Positions 27,236 to 39,237 of a DNA stretch of 64,000 nucleotides are shown piece after piece. Position numbers and translations under genes: made by a program. Source of the stretch: Bradyrhizobium sp. CB82. Its GTDB lineage: Bacteria; Pseudomonadota; Alphaproteobacteria; Rhizobiales; Xanthobacteraceae. The notes beneath the pieces were generated by a model. The model searched no databases and was not told the DNA's origin. It worked only from the letters and a program-made list of their open reading frames with translations. The DNA lies in contig NZ_CP121651.1 in the NCBI RefSeq assembly GCF_029714405.1, positions 1 to 64,000 of the forward strand. The letters run 5' to 3'. Numbering within the stretch: the stretch's first letter is position 1; every line of letters starts with the position of its first letter.

Positions 27236-27454
27236 ATGGCAATCCAGATCGTGATGGACCGCAACGGCGACAGCCGGCACCGTTTCGACCCGAACGACGC
27301 ACAGGAGCTGGCGAGGGTGGTGCAGCGCTTCCGCGAACTGACGAATGAAGGCTCCGCCGCCGTCCGGACCGGTCCAGGTCAGGTCTCGCAGATTCGATCG
27401 TTCGACGCGCTCGCCGATGAGACCGTCTTTTTTCCCAGGCTGGTCGTGGGGTAG
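27236..27454 (+). CDS. Small conserved protein, module copy 1 (72 aa)
   Basis: 72 residues from ATG 27236, with GAGGAGGA upstream. Sequence begins MAIQIVMDRNGDSRHRFDPN and ends GQVSQIRSFDALADETVFFP. A 73-residue paralogue lies at 62076. In both places it is near a gene carrying the same C-terminal domain (26333 and 62309). No known domain recognised. Confidence 0.75.
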   Translation: MAIQIVMDRNGDSRHRFDPNDAQELARVVQRFRELTNEGSAAVRTGPGQVSQIRSFDALADETVFFPRLVVG

Positions 27455-27620
27455 CGAGACGCGCCATGTTGCAGCTAAGGGCGTCCCGACCGGGCAACGC
27501 TCGCGCGTGACCTATCGGCTTGTGGCCGGGCCCATCTCGAACCTGTTGTGAGATACGCTTTAGTGCCGCTCTTAAAGATGGAGCAGACGTCCGCGTCGAC
27601 TGAACCACGCCAAGTCTGGC

Positions 27621-28025
27621 TCAGAGCCCAAAATCCAGTTGCGGCTCCGCGTGATCCCCGACTTGGAGGGAAGACAGCGACACATCCAAGAGGCGCACCG
27701 CCTTCGGCAGAGGCATGTTGTCCCGCAGCAGGCCGATAGCCAACTCGCGACGGTTCGCGACAGCCGAAGAGACGGACCGGCTGCCGGCAATGATCTCGAA
27801 ATCGGCAAACTTCACTTTAAGCGTCACCGTTCGCGCCCGAGTGCCCGTAGACTCGCGGTGCTGCCAGACCTTGTCGATCAGCAGCTCAAGCTCAGCGACC
27901 ATGGCATCGAATACGGTAAGGTCGGTCGAGAACGTATTCTCCGCGCCGACGGATTTCCGGATGCTGTTGGCTCGAACCGGCCTTTCGTCGATGCCGCGCG
28001 AAATCCAGTAGTAGTAGGCGCCCAC
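27621..28025 (-). pseudogene. dinB: dinB (DNA polymerase IV) 3' fragment
   Basis: 134 codons covering only the little-finger domain of DinB: GAYYYWISRGIDERPVRANS, IRKSVGAENTFSTDLTVFDA, TRARTVTLKVKFADFEII and PLPKAVRLLDVSLSSLQ. The catalytic palm and fingers are missing upstream. The native stop is kept. It cannot encode a polymerase. Confidence 0.8.
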
Positions 28026-28420
28026 GAGCGCGAATCAGCGAGCATCCGGATTGAAGCTGAGTCGCATCGCGCGGTGGTGGCACCCGGCATCGCCGAAGCT
28101 TTGCTCGCCACAGCCCTTGGGCTCAAGCGGCGGTTCCGGCGGTCGTGATCTACAAACCATCTCGCGCGCGTTATCAGCGGTTACCTTTTCGTCCCGTGCG
28201 AGCTAGACCTCATCGATCGGCTAAAGCTTGGTCCAGTGAAGCAGTCTAGGAGTCGCGCTTTGTGCGATATCTTTTTCGTAATTGTTGGCCACGCTGTCGC
28301 GCACTTGAGAGGTCATCTGCGCAAAAGAAGTGGCCCTTGTCCATTTCGGCGCGCACGTGACGTCATGGGATTTCGGATGGAGGAATTTCCGTCATCGCTG
28401 ATCGACGACACCCTGGCTCT
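28026..28420. other. Gap between truncated dinB and truncated glucosidase
   Basis: About 400 bases joining two broken genes. No gene or repeat recognised. Confidence 0.4.
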
Positions 28421-29569
28421 TTATCCGCGGATCTCGAATGGATCCTGAACGCGATTGGCCGGGATAGAAACGCGTTTACGACCGATCTCATCGCCCATGT
28501 AGAAGAATGGCGTACCCTTCAGCGTCATCAATAGCATTGCCAGCACGCGCATTTGCTCGTGCCCGATCTTGCTCGCGATGCGGTGCTTGTCGTGTCCGCC
28601 GATCACCCATACGGGCCAAGCCTCTTGGGGCAGAGCGTTCAGATAGGAATCGATGGCAGCCTGCAGCGACAGCGCATCCCAGGGAGCATCTAGCAACGCG
28701 AAATTGAGTGGCAAATGGAGGCGCGGCCGTTCGTTGCCATAGAAATGGCCGATGCGGTCCGTCTTGCCTTGGACCTCGCCGCACAACAGTCGGCCCTCGT
28801 AGTTATCGATCGTCTCGCGCATGAACTCGAGACATTGCATCGTTTGTGGTCGGTCGTCGGTGAACACGGTTGTGAACCGCTGCGGCGGCGGCTTGTGCTT
28901 GCTTTCCGGATTGGGCGGATTGTCGCGGAGCAAGTCATCCTTGATCAGGACGGCACTGGCATCCACGCGAAATCCGTCAATACCTCGGTCCAGCCAGAAC
29001 CGCATCACGTCCGCCATGGCGGCGCGAACCTTGGCATTACGCCAGTTTAGGTCCGGTTGTTCAACGAGAAAGGAGTGATAATAATACTGGGCTCTCGCTT
29101 CGCACCATTCCCAGGCGCTGCCGCCAAAGCGGCTCAGCCAGTTGTTTGGCGGGCCGCCAGTATCGGCCGGTTCGGCCCAGATGTACCAATCAGCCTTTGA
29201 GTTCTCGCGTGAACTGTGGCTTTCAGCAAACCAGTCATGGTCGGTGGACGTATGGTTGGGCACGAGATCAAGAATCAGCCGTATGCCCGATTCATGCAGC
29301 TTCGCGATGAGCCGATCGACGTCCTCGAGGGTGCCGAAGGTCCGATCGACACTGCAATAATCGGAAATGTCATAGCCGAGGTCGCGGAACGGGCTCTTAT
29401 AGATGGGCGTCAGCCAAACGGCGTCGACGCCAAGCCAGTTAAGATATTCGAGTTTCGATAGAAGATCCGGCAGGTCTCCCTTGCCATCGCCATTTGAGTC
29501 TTGGAATGAGATGGGGGCGATCTCATAGATTACGGCGGATTTCCACCAACTCCTTGGGGCTTTTTGCAT
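28421..29569 (-). pseudogene. GH13 alpha-glucosidase, 3' truncated
   Basis: 382 codons with the catalytic core of glycoside hydrolase family 13: YLNWLGVDAVWLTPIYKSPF, LDLVPNHTSTDHDWF, DGFRVDASAV (nucleophile Asp), LLCGEVQGKTD (acid Glu) and VIGGHDKHRIASK (third acid). It stops after RVQDPFEIRG, whereas related enzymes continue for roughly 150 residues into the C-terminal beta domain. All catalytic acids are present, so residual activity is not excluded, but the surroundings are full of truncated genes. Confidence 0.8.
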
Positions 29570-29625
29570 CTGCGGTCATTCAGCCTCGCTTACGCGCTCC
29601 GATGGCTAAGCCTTTCGCAGACGAT

Positions 29626-29852
29626 TCAGTTCCTGTTTTTGGTAGGCTGCGGCAGCCCTGCCGTCGGGTTTGCGATTTCGATCTGGACGTTCTTCTCCGT
29701 CATGCCGGGCAGCTCCGCCGAGATCGTCAGCGTTTTCTCGGTGTCGCTGAGCTCGATCTTTGGCCAGCCGAAGAGTCCCTCAATCCCTCAATGAGCGGCG
29801 ACAGGCCGGTGCCGCTGAGACCGCGAAAGACGTCGTCGAACAGGCGATTCAT
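29626..29852 (-). pseudogene. Small heat-shock protein (Hsp20) fragment
   Basis: On the minus strand MNRLFDDVFRGLSGTGLSPL is followed, in a different frame, by WPKIELSDTEKTLTISAELP and GMTEKNVQIEIAN, the start of an alpha-crystallin domain. A one-base shift lies near 29780, and the C-terminal half of the domain is lost. Confidence 0.75.
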
Positions 29853-29879
29853 CTCGCGGTGCAACGCTCTGCGAGGTGA

Positions 29880-30301
29880 CAAGGCAGAACGAGCTCGCCG
29901 ATGACGCCCGCTTCAAGACCGTGCCGGGACGCGGCGCGAACTGGACCGCGATGATGCAGGTCGTCGAGAAATGGACCGAGCGGCATTCCGTCCGCGAATG
30001 CATGGACGCGCTCGGTAAGGCCGGCGTGCCCGCCGCCGAATATCGCGATCCTGGCGCGGCGTTCACCGATCAGCATCTTCTGCAGCGCGGCATATTCGCA
30101 ACGATTGCTGACGGGGCAGGGGAGTTCATGGGAGTGAATGCGCCTTGGAAAATGTCGGGCGCCGCGGCCACTTCAATGCAGCGAGAAATCCCCGCGATTG
30201 GCGCTCATCGCGATGAGGTGCTCTCGCGCGTCCTCGGCCTGTCGGCGGAGGCAATTGCCGGCCTTGCCCGGGCAGGAGCATTTGGACTAACGACGGATTA
30301 G
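29880..30301 (+). pseudogene. CaiB/BaiF CoA-transferase family III, C-terminal fragment
   Basis: About 140 codons matching the C-terminal part of family III CoA-transferases: NELADDARFKTVPGRGANWT, RECMDALGKAGVPAAEYRDP and LLQRGIFATIADGAGEFMGV. The N-terminal two thirds, with the catalytic Asp region, are missing. Flanked by other broken genes. Confidence 0.75.
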
Positions 30302-31151
30302 CCGGCCTTCAGGTGATAGATAGTATCGCGCAGCCTTGGCGGCCTCGTCTTCGGCTGCGACAATCCCCGTGAAGGCAGTCCCTGCACCAGGTTCTCGAAG
30401 TTGATCACCCTGACGATATCGACTGCGACCCAGTCGCACGCGACAAAAGAAGCAAGGTGAATTGCTAAAGCACCTTGCTAAATCCGTCGTCGTTCTGATC
30501 TGGCGAAGCATTCGATGTCGGACGGAGCGAGAGCCTCCAAGCACGCAAGGACATATAGGGAAGGTTCTGTTTTAGGTAGTAGATGTCGCCTTCGTTCCAG
30601 CGCTCTGGCTGCGCGCTGACCCTCTTGCCCGACAACTGCTCCAGAGCCGCCAATCTCGGCTGGACGAAGGAGCGCGCTCAACAGATCGACTATAGCTACC
30701 ACGGCGGTCGGCGGTCCGCGAAGCCAACGATGCGAGCTAAGCCTCGCCAGTCGGCCTATCTCCGGGGCCTTCATCCAATATAGCGCAGACTAGTCGGTGG
30801 AGCTCGGTTGGGTATCCATCGTAGAATAGGATGCGGCAGCGAGGAAACCGGACGAGCAGCCGAAAGGTGCGCTCTTGCTTTTGGCAGATGGTCCGCTTCA
30901 CTAAGAGCGCGCTTGGTAAAGTCGCAGGCCGGGCCTCGCAACGGGAACAAAGCTGAGCTTCGCCGAAGAAAATCAAACATGCGCGATGTCGGCGATAAGC
31001 ACTGTACCCGTCGAGGATTCGGTTATTGCCAATGTATCATTAGCCGCATTCCGCGCGACATTAGTACAGGCCGGACCTGCGCAGGATTTGACGCGGGCAA
31101 CGCATTCGCCATTCGCCTGCAAGACAAAGACGTGACCGAGCGAGGCATGGG
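30302..31151. other. 850 bases without a recognisable gene
   Basis: Several 60-98 codon frames on both strands, the best being a 79-codon minus-strand frame (30737-30976), but none with a family signature. Probably degenerate DNA between two truncated genes. Confidence 0.4.
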
Positions 31152-31860
31152 CTAGCCATTAGTGTCCATCGCCAATCCGTCAGGGCCACTCGTTCCGAAG
31201 AAAGTATGGAAGCGCCCGACTTTTGCGACTCCACCATCATTCGTGAGCGGAACGCGCCAGACGCTATTGTCGCGTGTCATTGCCACGAAGAGAACCGCTT
31301 CTTCACGATCGAGCACGAGGCCGTTGGGGCTTGGTCCGTTTGGCAATCAGGCACTCCAGCCGGCCATCGGCGCGCAGGCGATAGACGCGCCCGGTCGCAT
31401 CATGCAGCCCTGTCTGTCCCTGGTCGGTGAAGTAGATGTCCCCGTTTGAAGCGATGTGGAGATCGTTGCATCCCTTGAACGATTCCGAATTGCGATGCCG
31501 TAGCAGCGGTCGGATCGCGCCCGCTTGCAGATCGACTTCCATCAAGCCGTTCAGGTAGTCGGCGACCAAGATGCCTCCGTCACGGGCAATCTTCAGCCCG
31601 TTGGGCCAGCCGTCATACTCTACGACGAGAGACCAGGCACCGTCGGACGAAATCCGGAAGATGCGTCCGAACGGGATATCGACGATGTAGAGATTGCCGT
31701 CGCGATCAAATGCGGGCCCTTCGATGAAGCAGTCGACTGGTGCACCGCCCTTGTTGGCGTCCGCCCAGGCGGAACGTACGCCGCGGCGACGGAATTCTTC
31801 TGGCATAGCCGAGAACAGCCGCGTCGGGACGAGCTTCGGTGGCTGCTCCAGATACATCAT
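31152..31860 (-). pseudogene. SMP-30/gluconolactonase family protein, frameshifted and 3' truncated
   Basis: N-terminal part reads FIEGPAFDRDGNLYIVDIPF, WPNGLKIARDGGILVADYLN and NDLHIASNGDIYFTDQGQTG, a beta-propeller lactonase with the metal-ligand Glu near residue 47. Near 31340 an extra A (GCCAAACGG for GCCAACGG) shifts the frame; the rest continues as NGPSPNGLVLDREEAVLFVA and ends GLAMDTNG. The last part of the propeller is missing. The start overlaps the stop of the citrate-synthase-like gene (ATGA), so they formed one operon. Expected role: hydrolysis of a sugar lactone. Confidence 0.8.
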
Positions 31861-32687
31861 GGCGCGACATCCAGATGGCGGCGCTGCTGGCCCTCATACT
31901 TGTAGCCGAACAGCTTGGGCATCGGCCCCTTGTTGCGGTCCTTACGTCCGGCCTGCTCCCAGGCATGGGACAGGATACCGACGGCGCGCGACAGGCAGAA
32001 GATGCCACGAGCCAGCGGCGCGGCAAAGCCGAGTTCGCCATAGATGACTGCGGTAGCGCCGTCGATGTTCATCGGAATGAGCCTGCCCTTGCGTCGCTGC
32101 ATCACGCGTTCGATCGCCCGCGCCGCCTTGGCATAGTCGCCTTCGACGCTGCCGTCTGCGACGGCCGCATCCACAAGCGCCAGAAGCGGCGCCGCGCGCG
32201 GATCGACAGGATGGAAGCGGTGACCGAATCCGGGCAGATATTTGCTGCGCGTCGCGGTGAAGTGGTCTATAGCGGCTGCCGCCGCCGCGTCGATCTCTTC
32301 TGCCTGGCTGCGGCGGAGCACGTAGTCATAGAGCTCGATTGCCTGCTCGCCGGCGCCGCCATGCACGTCATCGAGCGTGTTGATCGCTGATGCCATCGCG
32401 CCGTTCAGCGGCAGGCCACAGCTCACGGCCATCTGCGCGATCGCGATCGACGGTGCATGCGGCCCGTGATCGACGGATGCGACGAGCGCGGCCTGCAGCA
32501 GCTTCTCCTGCTGCGGTGTCGGCAGTTCACCGCGCAGCATCAGCCAGATCATCGCCGGGAACGAGATGCGGCCGATCAATTCCTCGATCGGATATCCGCG
32601 ATAGGCGATGCGCCCCGGAGCGATATCGCAGATTGATGTCCGCCACCATTGCGCGGCGGCCTGTTCTAGTGTGGATGCCTCGGTCAT
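31857..32687 (-). CDS. Citrate synthase family protein
   Basis: 276 residues from ATG 32687. It has the citrate synthase large-domain pattern: GRIAYRGYPIEELIGRISFP, LDDVHGGAGEQAIELYDYVL and the active-site region YLPGFGHRFHPVDPRAAPLL. At 276 residues it is far shorter than true citrate synthases (about 430) and resembles the short citryl-CoA lyase-type members. Substrate unknown. It is followed by the SMP-30 gene with a 4-base overlap and is divergent from the dehydratase gene, so it probably belongs to the same catabolic set. Confidence 0.8.
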   Translation of the reverse strand: MTEASTLEQAAAQWWRTSICDIAPGRIAYRGYPIEELIGRISFPAMIWLMLRGELPTPQQEKLLQAALVASVDHGPHAPSIAIAQMAVSCGLPLNGAMASAINTLDDVHGGAGEQAIELYDYVLRRSQAEEIDAAAAAAIDHFTATRSKYLPGFGHRFHPVDPRAAPLLALVDAAVADGSVEGDYAKAARAIERVMQRRKGRLIPMNIDGATAVIYGELGFAAPLARGIFCLSRAVGILSHAWEQAGRKDRNKGPMPKLFGYKYEGQQRRHLDVAP

Positions 32688-33103
32688 CGTCGGTCCTTTA
32701 ATGGAATTCGGCCTTGCTGGGGAGCTGAGGCACAGCTCTGCGACACATTCCTGCTGCACAGGATGCGCCCGATTCATGGCTTTCCACATCTTTCGCCGCG
32801 AAGCGGTGTACTACTGGCGGCGCCGGACCCCTCGCGCGCTTGCCATTCGCTTTGGTCGTCCGCAGCGGCGCGCTTCAGCAACCGCTGAATGCGCTTGCCG
32901 AAAGTCCGCGGCGCCGTGCGTCATGACTGTGCCAGCCGAAACCCGACCGGGCCGCCACTCTTCCGCAATGCTTCTGTGCACAGAAGAACTCACTGAGTCA
33001 GCGAAAGGACACGCAAGTTCGTGCTGCGCCGAAGGCGCAAACGGCAGATAAGGTTCAGGTTCGGGAGTATCATGGTCCCACATAGTTCTGACTAGGTGAA
33101 CAG
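32688..33103. other. Divergent intergenic region
   Basis: About 415 bases between the outward-reading citrate-synthase-like and dehydratase genes. It should hold both promoters and operators, but I see no clear -35/-10 pair or palindrome. Confidence 0.4.
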
Positions 33104-34861
<1,758 letters not shown>

Positions 34862-34867
34862 CCGACA

Positions 34868-35794
34868 ATGAGCATCCTCTACCGATCCGATGAGGCGCGC
34901 GGCCAGGCTTGGGCAAGCTACTTTGCCGACCATGCCCCGGACCTGGAATTTCGGGTCTGGCCGGACACGGGCAACCTCGCCGATGTCGAGTATCTGATCG
35001 CTTGGCAGGCGCCGGCGGACTTCATCGCCTCGCTGCCCGGGCTGAAGGTGCTGTTCTCCTCGGGAGCCGGAATCGACCACGTCGACCTGTCGGCAGTTCC
35101 GGCGCATATCCCCCTCGTACGGATGGTCGAGCCGGGCATCATCGACGGCATGGTGGAATATGTCAGCCTGGCCGTCCTCGCCCTTCACCGCGATTGGTTC
35201 GACTATGCCGCGGCGAACGCCGCCCACATCTGGAAGCCGCTGGAGGTCCCGCCAGCTTCGAGCCGCCGGATCGGCGTCATGGGGATGGGAGTGCTCGGTC
35301 AGGCTGTCCTCGGCCGGCTGGGGACCTATGGCTTCCAGCTGCGAGGCTGGAACCGCTCGTTGCGCGAGATGGCTGGAGTCGAAAGCTTCGCCGGTGCCGA
35401 TCAGCTGCAGCCCTTTCTCGCGGGTTGCGATGTTTTGGTCTGCCTTCTCCCGCTGACTCCGGCCACCTGTGGAATTCTGAACCAGAAGACCTTTGCGGCA
35501 CTGCCCCCCGGTGCGGCACTGATCAACGTCGGTCGCGGACCGCATCTGGTCGAGGCGGATCTACTTGAGGCGCTGGATTCCGGTCACCTGTCCCGCGCGA
35601 TCCTCGACGTGACTGATCCAGAGCCTCTGCCCGCTGCCCACCCTTTCTGGGCGCACTCGCGCGTGTTCGTCACCCCGCATGTCGCCAGCATGACCCAGCC
35701 GGAGACGGCCGCACCGATCCTGCTGGAGAACCTCCGCCGGCACCAGCGTGGCGAACCGCTCCTGGACGTCGTCGACCGGTCCCGCGGTTATTGA
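34868..35794 (+). CDS. D-2-hydroxyacid dehydrogenase (GhrA-like)
   Basis: 308 residues. NAD(P)-binding motif RIGVMGMGVLGQAVLGRLG near residue 137; catalytic Arg in INVGRGPHLVEADL (about 222), Glu in DVTDPEPLPAAHPFW (about 250) and His in VFVTPHVASMTQPE (about 270). It resembles glyoxylate/hydroxypyruvate reductase A. It reduces a 2-keto acid or works in reverse, so it could act on the keto acid made by the preceding dehydratase; this is inferred from the six-base spacing. Confidence 0.88.
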   Translation: MSILYRSDEARGQAWASYFADHAPDLEFRVWPDTGNLADVEYLIAWQAPADFIASLPGLKVLFSSGAGIDHVDLSAVPAHIPLVRMVEPGIIDGMVEYVSLAVLALHRDWFDYAAANAAHIWKPLEVPPASSRRIGVMGMGVLGQAVLGRLGTYGFQLRGWNRSLREMAGVESFAGADQLQPFLAGCDVLVCLLPLTPATCGILNQKTFAALPPGAALINVGRGPHLVEADLLEALDSGHLSRAILDVTDPEPLPAAHPFWAHSRVFVTPHVASMTQPETAAPILLENLRRHQRGEPLLDVVDRSRGY

Positions 35795-36147
35795 GGCAAG
35801 CATCCGATGCACAAACCGCTGATCGCCCAGAAGAACGCGCCATATTAGAGGGAAGCGGCGCCGCTGAGGTCACTGCCCCGGCAGCCGGTTGCGCACCAGT
35901 CGATGTGGCGATCGTTGGTGCCGGTTACACCGGCCTTTCGGCTGGGCTGGCAAAGACCCGCAAAGGGCGTTTTAGCAACGCGACTGGGCACGAATCCTAT
36001 GCCGTCCTACGCCGAGCAGCGCAGCTACATTGGCACGGATGTCTACCGAGGCGACCAAATGGACATCGGCGGGCTAAAACCAGCCAAGCTACCGAACGCA
36101 GGACTCCGTCGCCTTCTGGCGAGCCAGCGATGAGATGGGAAAACTGA
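35795..36147 (+). pseudogene. FAD-dependent oxidoreductase N-terminal remnant
   Basis: The short stretch VDVAIVGAGYTGLSAGLAKT (near 35905-35960) is a Rossmann dinucleotide-binding motif typical of glycine oxidase/DadA-like flavoenzymes. The sequence then loses similarity and no long frame follows. In intact clusters such a gene would follow the dehydrogenase. Confidence 0.6.
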
Positions 36148-36442
36148 GCGACCAAGACTGAAGGTGCGCTGGTCATTCCGCGGACGGTAGAGACCACGGA
36201 CAGTTTTTCGGCTGATTCCGAGATTTGGAATTTGTGTGCCGGGAGGTGGTGCGCACGCGCGGGAAGAGCGAGGCGCTGGGGCAGTTGTGCTGGCCAAAGT
36301 TGCAAAAAGAGCTTTTGTGTGCAGGCCAGGCAACTTCATCGGCAGCAAATTTCGCGTCTGAAATGAGAGTAATCACCTCGCTCGGAGTGTGATTGAACGT
36401 GAACTCGCGAGCTCGCTTTCGCAGCAATTGGGGAGAGACACC

Positions 36443-37110
36443 ATGTCCATCTACCGGCCCAAATACATCAGCTTCGACTGCTACGGAACGCTGACCAACT
36501 TCCGAATGGCCGAGATGGCCCGTAAAATCTTTCCTGACCGCGTGCCGGCAGACCGGATGGAGGCGTTCGTCAAGGACTTCGCCGGCTACCGTCTCGATGA
36601 AGTGCTCGGCGCGTGGAAGCCATACCGCGAGGTGGTCCACAATTCGATCGAGCGGACGTGCAAACGCTGGGGCGTCGAGTTCCGCCCAGAAGAGGCGCTG
36701 CGTGTCTACCATCGATTCCGACCTGGGGCCCGCATCCGGACGTGCCGGATGGACTGGCGAGGATCGCTGACAAAATCCCGCTGGTGATCCTGTCGAACGC
36801 CATGAACGAGCAGATTCACGACAATGTGCGTCTGCTGGGCGCCCGCTTTCACGCGGTATACACGGCCGAGCAGGCGCAAGCCTACAAGCCGAGGTCGCAA
36901 GCGTTCGAATATATGTTCGACCAGCTTGGCTGCGATCCGAAGGATATCATGCACGTCTCGTCGAGCTTCCGCTACGATCAGCAGCCAGCAACCGATCTCG
37001 GCATCGGCGTACGAGTCTTCGTCGGGCGCGGGCACGAGCCCTCCAGCCCGTTTTACCGTGACTTGGAGATTCCCCACATCGGATGCCTCCCGGCGGTGGT
37101 CGGCTTGTGA
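36443..37110 (+). pseudogene. Haloacid dehalogenase type II-like gene with a frameshift
   Basis: Starts MSIYRPKYISFDCYGTLTNF, with nucleophile Asp in SFDCYGT, and GGGGAGAG before the ATG. The frame is lost near 36712 (VYHRFRPGAR should read IPTWGPHPDV), and the rest continues in another frame as IADKIPLVILSNAMNEQIHD, AEQAQAYKPRSQAFEYMFDQ and DIMHVSSSFRYDQQ. The joined product would be about 222 residues with all HAD motifs. A single base change would restore it. Confidence 0.8.
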
Positions 37111-37319
37111 TAGGCAAGGCGTCATAGCAGTTCGACGGCGCCGCCGTTCGGCGCCGGGACTGGTGAAGGGCGCCAATGCCACATCATTATCATTTCTCTG
37201 CGGATCCACCGCGAGCAGACAGCCGTCGGTCACATTCAAACATCCTGTTCGGAGAAGCTCCGACAGGTAAACGTGGGTCGCGAAGTCCGGATAACAGCAT
37301 TGAGCCAGGCGATTCGCCG

Positions 37320-37802
37320 CTACAGCTTCAGAAACATGACAAGTGCATCCGCATACTCGCCGGACGGTCTCTGAAAGGCGTCCGGCAATCGTCCTACCTC
37401 CTCGAATCCCATTCCACGCCACAAGATGATGGCCCGGCTGTTTGTGCTTACGACGAAGTTGAATTGCATGGCGCGGAAGCCCCGCCGGCGCGCCTCCTCA
37501 AGCGAATGCGCGCACATTGCGCGGGCGGCGCCTTTCCCGCGAGCCTCGGCCCGCGTCATGTAACCGCAATTGGCAACGTGGGACCCGCCGCCGAGTTGAT
37601 TGGCTCGCAGGTAGTAGGTGCCGACCAAGCTCCCATTATCCTCGGCTACGAAGGCGTCCCGGTCGGGACCGGTCCAGTAACGTATCGCCTCTGACTTCGT
37701 CATGTCGGTTGGCAACGCATAGGTCTCGCCTGCCCGAATAACCGGGCCGATGATCTCCCAAATGGCCTCAGGATCGCGTTGCGTCGCCTGTCGAATATTC
37801 AA
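37320..37802 (-). CDS. GNAT family N-acetyltransferase
   Basis: 160 residues from TTG 37802, chosen because GGAGG lies five bases upstream; the open frame continues to 37904 without a good start. Acetyl-CoA binding motif RAEARGKGAARAMCAHSLEE near residue 95, and the C-terminal strand and helix NSRAIILWRGMGFEEVGRLP. Substrate unknown. Confidence 0.8.
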   Translation of the reverse strand: MNIRQATQRDPEAIWEIIGPVIRAGETYALPTDMTKSEAIRYWTGPDRDAFVAEDNGSLVGTYYLRANQLGGGSHVANCGYMTRAEARGKGAARAMCAHSLEEARRRGFRAMQFNFVVSTNSRAIILWRGMGFEEVGRLPDAFQRPSGEYADALVMFLKL

Positions 37803-38412
37803 CCAATCCTCCGATGTTAAACTATCTCGTCGCCGCGGCTGCGTTGTTTTGATCGGATTGTCGATCCGAAGGGCTTCGCTTGTGGTTTTTTTTGCCCGCG
37901 ACAAGAGCGTCGTTCACATCGATATACGCGCGCACCGGCATCCGCAAGCATCAACGGGAAAGCAATTCGGCATCAGGAGCAATTCGGTTGCACGATCAGC
38001 ATCGGTCTGCACCGCGGCATACTCTATACGTTCCGCTCCTTTCTCTACGGCCGCGACGTCTGGATCGCCTCGCAACTGCAGAGTGCATCGGCTAAGCTCT
38101 TGGGGAGCGAGGAGAACGGCATCTAGTCCGCAGCGCGCTGTTCGGCACTCCATCGCATAACCGGCTTGAGCCCGTCACGCTGCTCCCGTTGCCACGGTCT
38201 CTTGCCGGGATAGAGGTCTATCGCTTGTGCCAATGAGGGGCCCGACTGGTAGCGGGACACAACGGAGCACTGAGCTAATCCCGGGGCGTCCCCTCTCGGC
38301 TGACAACGCACCGCAACGCAAACTGAGGATTGTCCGGGGTTGGTCGCCGCGACGCTCACTATCAATTGTCGAATAAAGAAGACCGATTCTAGGCTGGCCG
38401 GCGCTTCCGAAG
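37803..38412. other. 600-base stretch with a possible class III cyclase fragment
   Basis: On the plus strand at about 37970-38126 the frame QEQFGCTISIGLHRGILYTF, then SFLYGRDVWIASQLQSA and LLGSEENGI resembles the end of a nucleotide cyclase homology domain. It has no start and is too short to judge. The remainder shows nothing. Confidence 0.25.
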
Positions 38413-39129
38413 ATGCATTGGGCGGGGCCGCTCGAGCTGCTTCCGGTTTTCGACTACAGCTACGACGGCGTCATGCGCTCGATCGAGCAATCGGTGATAC
38501 GTCTTGGCTTCGAGCAAATCGACGTACTTTTCATTCATGACGTTGATCGCTGGACGCAGGGGAAGGATTTTCCTCGCACGTTTGCAGCCGCGATGGAGGG
38601 GGCGTATCGTGCGCTCGACGATCTGCGAAAGCATGGCTCCGTCAAGGCGATCGGCGTTGGGATAAACGAAGCCGACGTTGCTGCCGATTTTCTCCGGGCA
38701 GGCGACTTCGACTGCGTCATGCTCGCCGGGCGGTACACGCTCCTCGATCAAAGCGCGCTCGATGTGTTCATGCCATTGGCGAAATCACGCGGTGTGGATG
38801 TGTTCATGGCCGCGGTGTTCAACTCGGGCGTGCTGGCGAAACCGACCGCGAAAGACGTCACTTACGACTATGCGGTTGCGTCTGACGAGATTGTCGGCCG
38901 TGCAAGGCGCATCGCAGCGATCTGCGGCGAGTTCAATGTCCCGATCGAAGCAGCGGCGATTCAATTTCCGCGAGGCTACCCCGCTGTCAAGACCGTCGTC
39001 CTGGGGATGAGCAAACCTGATCGAATCCGGCAGAACCTGAATTGGTGCTCGATGAAGATTCCGTCGGCGCTTTGGGATCGCCTCAAGGAGGAACGGCTCA
39101 TTAGAGAGGATGCGCCATCGCCCGCCTAG
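38413..39129 (+). pseudogene. Aldo/keto reductase, 5' truncated
   Basis: 238 codons: VFDYSYDGVMRSIEQSVIRL, FEQIDVLFIHDVDRWTQGKD, VKAIGVGINEADVAADFLRA and YPAVKTVVLGMSKPDRIRQN. These match the C-terminal two thirds of D-threo-aldose/L-fucose dehydrogenase-type reductases. The first roughly 90 residues, including the catalytic Asp and Tyr, are missing. The ATG at 38413 is only the first in-frame Met. Confidence 0.75.
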
Positions 39130-39162
39130 GGCACGACGAGTCAATCCTTCTTCGGAAGACAT

Positions 39163-39191
39163 TTGACTCCAAATTGGTAGGGCCATAGGCT
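39163..39191 (+). promoter_or_regulatory. Possible sigma-70-type promoter of the liv operon
   Basis: TTGACT (39163-39168) and TAGGCT (39186-39191) with a 17-base spacer, 46 bases before the substrate-binding protein gene. The -35 box is good, the -10 box weak. Confidence 0.35.
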
Positions 39192-39237
39192 GACTCTAAT
39201 CGGCCGTTGCGTTATACGGTCCGAGGGAGGACGACCA

